Origin: Sinonovacula constricta
Lineage: Eukaryota > Mollusca > Bivalvia > Cardiida > Solecurtidae
NCBI GenBank assembly: GCA_007844125.1
Contig: CM017567.1
Span: 11,822,428 to 11,886,427 of the forward strand
Length of the DNA stretch: 64,000 bases
Reading direction: 5' to 3'
Below, one piece after another: positions 60,101 to 64,000 of this stretch (position 1 is its first letter; the number at the start of each line of letters is the position of its first letter). The notes beneath the pieces are model-generated. The model worked only from the letters and a program-made list of their open reading frames with translations, had not been told where the DNA came from and did no database searches. The position numbers were made by a program, and so were the translations under genes.

Positions 60101-62623
60101 ATTTCTCTCGCTGTTTTGATATACAATCATGTCAGTAATGTCCACTGTGGGTGTATCTCGGCTAGCCTGACGTTTGACGGGGATCTCTTGCTGTATTGAT
60201 ATACAATCATGTCAGTGATGTCCACTGTATGTGTATCTCGGCCAGCCTGACGTTTGACGGGGATCTCTCGCTGATGTACAATTGATGTACAATCATCTCA
60301 ATAATGTCCACTGTAGGAGTATCTCGGCTAGCGTGAAGTATGACGGGGATCTCTTGCTGTATTGATATACAATCATGTCAATAATGTCCACTGTAGGTGT
60401 ATCTCGGCCAGCCTGACGTATGACGGGGATCTCTCGCTGTATTGATATACAATCATGTCAATAATGTCCACTGTATGTGTATCTCGGCCAGCCTGACGTT
60501 TGACCGGGATCTCTCGCTGTATTGATATACAATCATGTCAATAATGTCCACTGTAGGTGTATCTCGGCCAGCCTGACGTTTGACCGGGATCTCTCGCTGT
60601 ATTGATATACAATCATGTCAATAATGTCCACTGTAGGTGTATCTCGGCCAGCCTGACGTTTGACCGGGATCTCTCGCTGTATTGATATACAATCATGTCA
60701 ATAATGTCCACTGTAGGTGTATCTCGGCCAGCCTGACGTTTGACCGGGATCTCTCGCTGTATTGATATACAATCATCTCAATAATGTCCACTGTAGGTGT
60801 ATCTCGGCCAGCCTGACGTTTGACCGGAATCTCTCGCTGTATTGATATACAATCATGTCAATAATGTCCACTGTAGGTGTATCTCGGCTAGCCTGAAGTG
60901 TGACGGATTCTCCCATTGTGTTGACGGAGCCGATGAGGATAAAGCCAAGGTCAGTTATTGTTAAGTGACGGCGTTCTATTTTAAAATCTAAATGTGTTCC
61001 ATAGATTCAACAAGTATGAATTGAAAGAAAGTTAACATTTCAGGTGTGAAATTGACTGATTATATGTCATCTCTGTGGGAGAGTATACGGGGATACAGCG
61101 ATTGTGTGAGACAGAAGAAAAGAGAGAAGATGGTGATGCTGATAATGATGACGGTGATGGTTATGATGATAATAGTGATAATGATGATGACGCTGCTGAT
61201 TGTCCTGCTTATAATAGAAAGAGAAGGAAGATGACACCTAGGATAATTAAAACTATTGTTATGTTGACAGTGATGTAAATATGCAAACTGAAATCTTAGT
61301 TTGTTTACCCTGCTTAGAGAAATCGTAAAACTTACAGTCGTTCGTCCGTCCACCCCAAAGTGTGATTTATCACTGCGAAATCGCATGGTAGTTGGAATAT
61401 AAATATCATTATTCTGTATAAATACTATATTGATTATACATATAATATTTCCTACATTAATTAATCGTCTTATATATTTCAAAACAGGCCGGTTGTACGT
61501 TCTTGGACACCACGTTGGGATCAGCCACCAGTTTGGGACAGTACGTTGTGTTGGCCATTGGCGTTCTCGCGAGTGCAGTCATCCTAACTGTCTTCATTAT
61601 CATCTTCATCTGGAAAGGCATCGGCTCGGACACCTGCTGCAAATGTCGAACAGACGACACTGATGATGTGGAAGCACCAGCCAAAGAAGGTAGTTAGAAA
61701 ATAAATGAACATAGGAAGAATATAAAGGTCGCATCTACAAGTTTTTCTTCATTTTGAACTGTTTTCAAAAATCACAAACGTACAGGTTTCTAATTAGTAA
61801 AACAGGGAACAAGATTATCTCTTACAACACACATTTTTACACTTAAATTTGCAGCAAATGAGGTTCCAATCGGATGATCACGAATAGGAGAGCTGAGCGC
61901 TAAAGACTCAACCATCAATGTAGAAAGTGTTTAGATACTGTTTATAAATAGATTTTGTTTAAATGTTCAATTTCTGTTTAAGAAGTGTCCAAAATACAAA
62001 TACCACATTTTGGTTCGTTTGAATTGGAGTAGATTTGAACTTGAAATAAACTAAAAAAGAAATATTTAAAATATGCCGAGTTGATAAGGATTTAATTGAC
62101 GCTATTTATTGATCTTTTTGTATCATAACGGGACAAGAATATCGGATAAATGATTACAAAATCACATGACAATAATTATTTACTAAAATAGCTGATAATG
62201 AAGTCAGAACTTTGCAAAAATGTCCATTTCTTTTCAAATTTGATTTAAAAGCAGGGAAGAGTTAGATACAGGTCAGGGCATCATCTATAACATCGTCTGC
62301 GATATAAACAAAAATCATTGTCTTACTAAAGGGACAACTACAATGTATTTATTTTTAATTGATGTAAGTTATCTTTCTTCAAACCTCCAGAGAAGTTCCT
62401 GTCGCAGAAACGCAAGCCGTCTATCCACGCCACCACGTCAGCAGGACAGAGAGCTCCAATCAAGAAGAAAAAGAGTGTCACCATCTCAACTGTAGGGAGC
62501 AACCCTCCTATCCCCATTGTTCCCATAGAAACGGAGACACTCCCTACGATCTCAAAGGGCGTCAAACGTAGCCAGAAACGACAGAGCGTTGCACCGGTAC
62601 TGACTGCAGATTCCGAATGGTGA
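46978..62623 (+). CDS. CUB-LDLa single-pass membrane protein (MIG-13-like architecture), complete, 6 exons
   Basis: Exons are 46978-47203, 53868-53981, 58880-59021, 60877-60949, 61488-61689 and 62391-62623. All junctions are GT/AG and phase-consistent, giving 329 residues. A signal peptide (about 1-17) precedes one CUB domain (about 30-146) with cysteines 34, 67, 97 and 110, CKDYITIDGG and VAVEFTSDSDNQNKGF. An LDL-receptor class A module follows with six cysteines (150, 157, 162, 169, 175, 188) and CDGFSHCVDGADED. One acidic calcium ligand of the usual CDGxxDC motif is replaced by His-174. The transmembrane helix is 204-227. The tail is basic, with KKKKSVTIST. One CUB, one LDLa and a TM helix match nematode MIG-13; Neto proteins carry two CUBs. 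It probably acts at the cell surface as a receptor or auxiliary subunit. The introns are crowded with repeats. Confidence 0.87.
49200..51052. repeat. higher-order duplication inside the minisatellite, 1007-bp spacing
   Basis: About 49200-50045 and 50207-51052 are near-identical (about 845 bp). They include the same ordered series of variant units: the GTCAGGGGG units, the GCTAGTAAGG units and a single TTGTTGGGATG unit. One visible difference is GGTAAGG versus GGTATGG near 49545 and 50552. The copies must be recent, because variant order elsewhere in the array is not conserved. An assembly artefact is possible. Confidence 0.8.
52636..52838 (+). mobile_element. 5'-truncated tRNA-derived SINE inserted in the minisatellite
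   Basis: It shares AAGTTGGTAGTAGTGGCTTC, CTCGGGGCTAAGGGGACAG and GGGCACCTCATAAGTGCCCC with 44560-44815. It ends with a tail of TAATCCC repeats, after which the 39-bp units resume. It lacks the tRNA-like head. Confidence 0.8.
53215..53600. mobile_element. tRNA-like fragments in opposite orientations
   Basis: The plus-strand segment near 53236 reads AGATCAGTTTGTAGAGTACC followed by TGACTGCTGACCAGGAGG, like a SINE head. Near 53600-53530 on the minus strand lies TAGTCCAGTGACAGATTGCC followed by CAAGGTTAAATCCC, another A-box/B-box pair. Both are decayed and lie in intron 1 of the CUB-LDLa gene. Confidence 0.45.
54489..58633 (+). mobile_element. hAT-like DNA transposon, inactive, in intron 2 of the CUB-LDLa gene
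   Basis: The ends are the perfect 12-bp inverted repeat CAGGCTGTCCAG / CTGGACAGCCTG. The element is flanked by the direct repeat CACAAG (54483-54488 and 58634-58639); hAT elements usually make 8-bp duplications. Both subterminal regions carry clustered TTCCTAG motifs in the same orientation, a plausible transposase-binding array. The interior holds a broken transposase gene and an exon-like 5' segment (54669-54758, TTTTGCAG|GATTCG to CACTG|GTAAGC). It has the same orientation as the host gene. Confidence 0.8.
55621..58037 (+). pseudogene. decayed hAT-like transposase (zinc finger, catalytic core, dimerisation region)
   Basis: The N-terminal part (55621 on) has a zinc-finger-like CFLCSK with a downstream GHADTSSMKH. 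The core follows in another frame, with FDETGNAQTRSN, then LGCDGPNVNKMIW, VVHNSFRKGLDAYGE and a long helical region. The C-terminal part after about 57390 is in a third frame and carries HGNADVERSLSVSKKLVTAG, the hAT C-terminal dimerisation signature. It ends with a highly charged coiled coil (about 57620-58030). I count four in-frame stops between 56078 and 56311 and frameshifts near 55865 and 57390. It resembles the vertebrate ZNF862/KIAA1586-like group of hAT-derived proteins; the assignment to that group is tentative. Confidence 0.78.
59054..59539 (-). mobile_element. TTAA-type MITE, copy E (inverted)
   Basis: It starts TTAAGGTGGTATCCAGCAGT and ends with GGAAACCACCTTTAA. The interior runs antisense to copies A-C, with CCTGCAAAATGCAGTTCATT, GAGCCACGCTGCTGAGATAG and GGTAATCCGCTCTGCCATCG. 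It lies in intron 3 of the CUB-LDLa gene. Confidence 0.8.
59970..60876 (+). repeat. 80-bp tandem array derived from the LDLa exon and its acceptor
   Basis: About ten units precede the genuine exon 4 (60877-60949). From about 60397 the period is exactly 80 bp. Each unit carries an intronic tail (ATTGATATACAATCATGTCA, ATAATGTCCACTGTAG) joined to an exon start (GTGTATCTCGGCCAGCCTGA). Early units near 59971 and 60050 keep the exon-like CCTGAAGTGTGAC; later units read CCTGACGTTTGAC. By eye, seven of ten retain AG immediately before the exon-like start. If used, a typical unit would encode CISASL and about ten more residues, then a stop. Confidence 0.88.
61855..61877 (+). CDS. possible alternative terminal exon of the CUB-LDLa gene
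   Basis: A pyrimidine-rich acceptor (TTAAATTTGCAG) ends at 61854. Joined to exon 5 in phase it adds A-N-E-V-P-I-G and a stop at 61875-61877. A canonical AATAAA lies near 62045. This isoform would lack the 76-residue basic tail of exon 6. Only sequence signals support it. Confidence 0.3.
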
Positions 62624-62629
62624 TGACGT

Positions 62630-64000
62630 GTGCATGGAAGATACTGGCGTCGTTGCGGGAAGATTCCACAACGATTCCGTGATATCTAAGCCATTCAAAT
62701 CGAACTCAAGGTTTGTGTGTACAGATTACATCAGCGTTATAAATATACAGATGGATAAACATCATAGTTATACGTGTTAACGTCAGTTGCCATTGTATTT
62801 TAACTACAGTTATAGTTAGACTGAAACCATTGTTGAACTTACTTTCGGCATGCACATACATACGTACCCAAAATTATGTTTATAAGATTTTAACAGCATA
62901 AAGAGTTCTTTGATTTTTTTTTCTTAAATTATTTTCGCTCAAAGGGTCTTTTTATGGTATGTTGCCGTTGTCCTTCCGTTCGTCCATCAGTTAGCCGTTA
63001 TTTGTTCAGGAAACTCCGCGTATAGTATTTATAGGATTTCCCTCAAACTGATTTGAGGATGTATAAGTGTTCGTAAAACTGAGGTAACTGTTGCATTGTT
63101 TATTCCGGAGTTATTGCCCTTCGTTCTTTTCTGAGCAAATTCTTGAAACTACAGTGTACCTTTTTCATGATCACATTTCTTTACATGTGCATGGATCATT
63201 ATTCACCTAGATACGAAGTATATGGGGGCTAGATTGGAGTCCTGTCCGTTGATTGGTCTGTCAGTAGCCGAATTTAGCTGCGTTCTTTTTCCCCAGCTAT
63301 CCATGGTTGAATTTTAATGAAACTAACAGAACCATCAAGTACCAAGTGTTCTTGTTCATGTCGTTGACACGTTATGACCAGTTTGATTTGAAGAGAGTTA
63401 ATTCCCTTTATTATTTTGATAAAGTGTGGCAAAGTAGTATCTTCGATGATGATTCTTGTTGACATTGATGTTCAGTTGTATGTACTCCTCCTTCAATCGT
63501 TAGTCGGTTTTTACAGATGATGCATATAAATGTTCACTTAAGGCTTGACCTTCGAGCGTATAGTACCCCGACTCGCAGTTCTCTTGTTTGTTTTGTTTTG
63601 TACCTTTACCTTGAAAAATCGTGTTTCAATAAACAAATTAACAGTTTACGAATTTTCGTCATCATCTATATATCTCGCCGTATTTTCACGTTTAATTGTC
63701 TAAAGAAAACAAGAACATAAAAAGTAGCATTATCCGTTGAAATATTTATTTCTAAGTAAGCATAGTACATCGTATACTAACAGATGTTCGAGAGCAGCAC
63801 GGTGTTATATTCCTAATGTGCAGGATCTATAAAGGTGTAGGAAGACCGAAGCCCGTACCGCCAACCCTCATGTATTCATGCTACTGCCTTCAATGTTGTT
63901 TGTCAATTCCTTTTCCGACCGTGAACGGAAAAAGACGAGACGACGCGAACAAAATTGGCATTAAACTAAAATGACAGTGTGAATAAGAGTGTACCTTTCT
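62630..64000. other. 3' UTR of the CUB-LDLa gene and flanking sequence
   Basis: The first canonical AATAAA after the stop lies at 63628-63633, about 1 kb downstream, which would give a long 3' UTR. No further gene is recognised to the window end. Confidence 0.5.

Overview
This is a eukaryotic, AT-rich, intron-rich animal window. KLHL10-type exons, tRNA-derived SINEs, many small MITEs, large minisatellites and multi-kilobase introns fit a lophotrochozoan, most likely a bivalve mollusc. The species cannot be fixed from sequence alone. Coding sequence is only a few percent of the window. Gene models were built by hand, matching GT/AG splice sites and codon phase across every junction.

Layout, left to right. 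(1) 37-384: a MITE. (2) 1441-1669, minus: first exon of a secreted coiled-coil protein, apparently a paralogue of the collagen gene to its right. (3) 1990-2600: 60-bp minisatellite. (4) 4569-6111: inverted-repeat-bounded microsatellites, a hairpin and a decayed LINE reverse-transcriptase fragment. (5) 6425-10989, plus: complete 5-exon, 290-residue short-chain collagen. (6) 13689-14077: second copy of the first MITE, with an 11-bp target duplication. (7) 15574-27089, minus: six exons encoding a TGF-beta superfamily prodomain; no exon for the mature ligand was found. (8) 27685-27923, plus: a weak divergent candidate gene. (9) 28-38 kb: no convincing coding exon; MITE copies, one expanded internally into a 33-bp minisatellite, and a duplicated pair of exon-like blocks. 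(10) 38087-45639, plus: complete 7-exon KLHL10-like gene (601 residues) behind a cluster of CRE motifs. (11) 46978-62623, plus: complete 6-exon CUB-LDLa single-pass membrane protein (329 residues). Its introns hold a roughly 4.5-kb 39-bp minisatellite with a recent 1007-bp-spaced duplication, a decayed hAT-like transposon, and an 80-bp array amplified from its own LDLa exon acceptor.

The genes do not form an operon or one obvious pathway. Three encode secreted or surface proteins (collagen, TGF-beta prodomain, CUB-LDLa) and one a CUL3 ubiquitin-ligase adaptor typical of spermatids. The most unusual feature is the CUB-LDLa gene: donor-like GGTAAGG motifs repeat many times in intron 1, and acceptor-like decoy exon starts repeat in tandem just before exon 4. 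The second is the TTAA-ended MITE family, one copy of which gave rise to a minisatellite.
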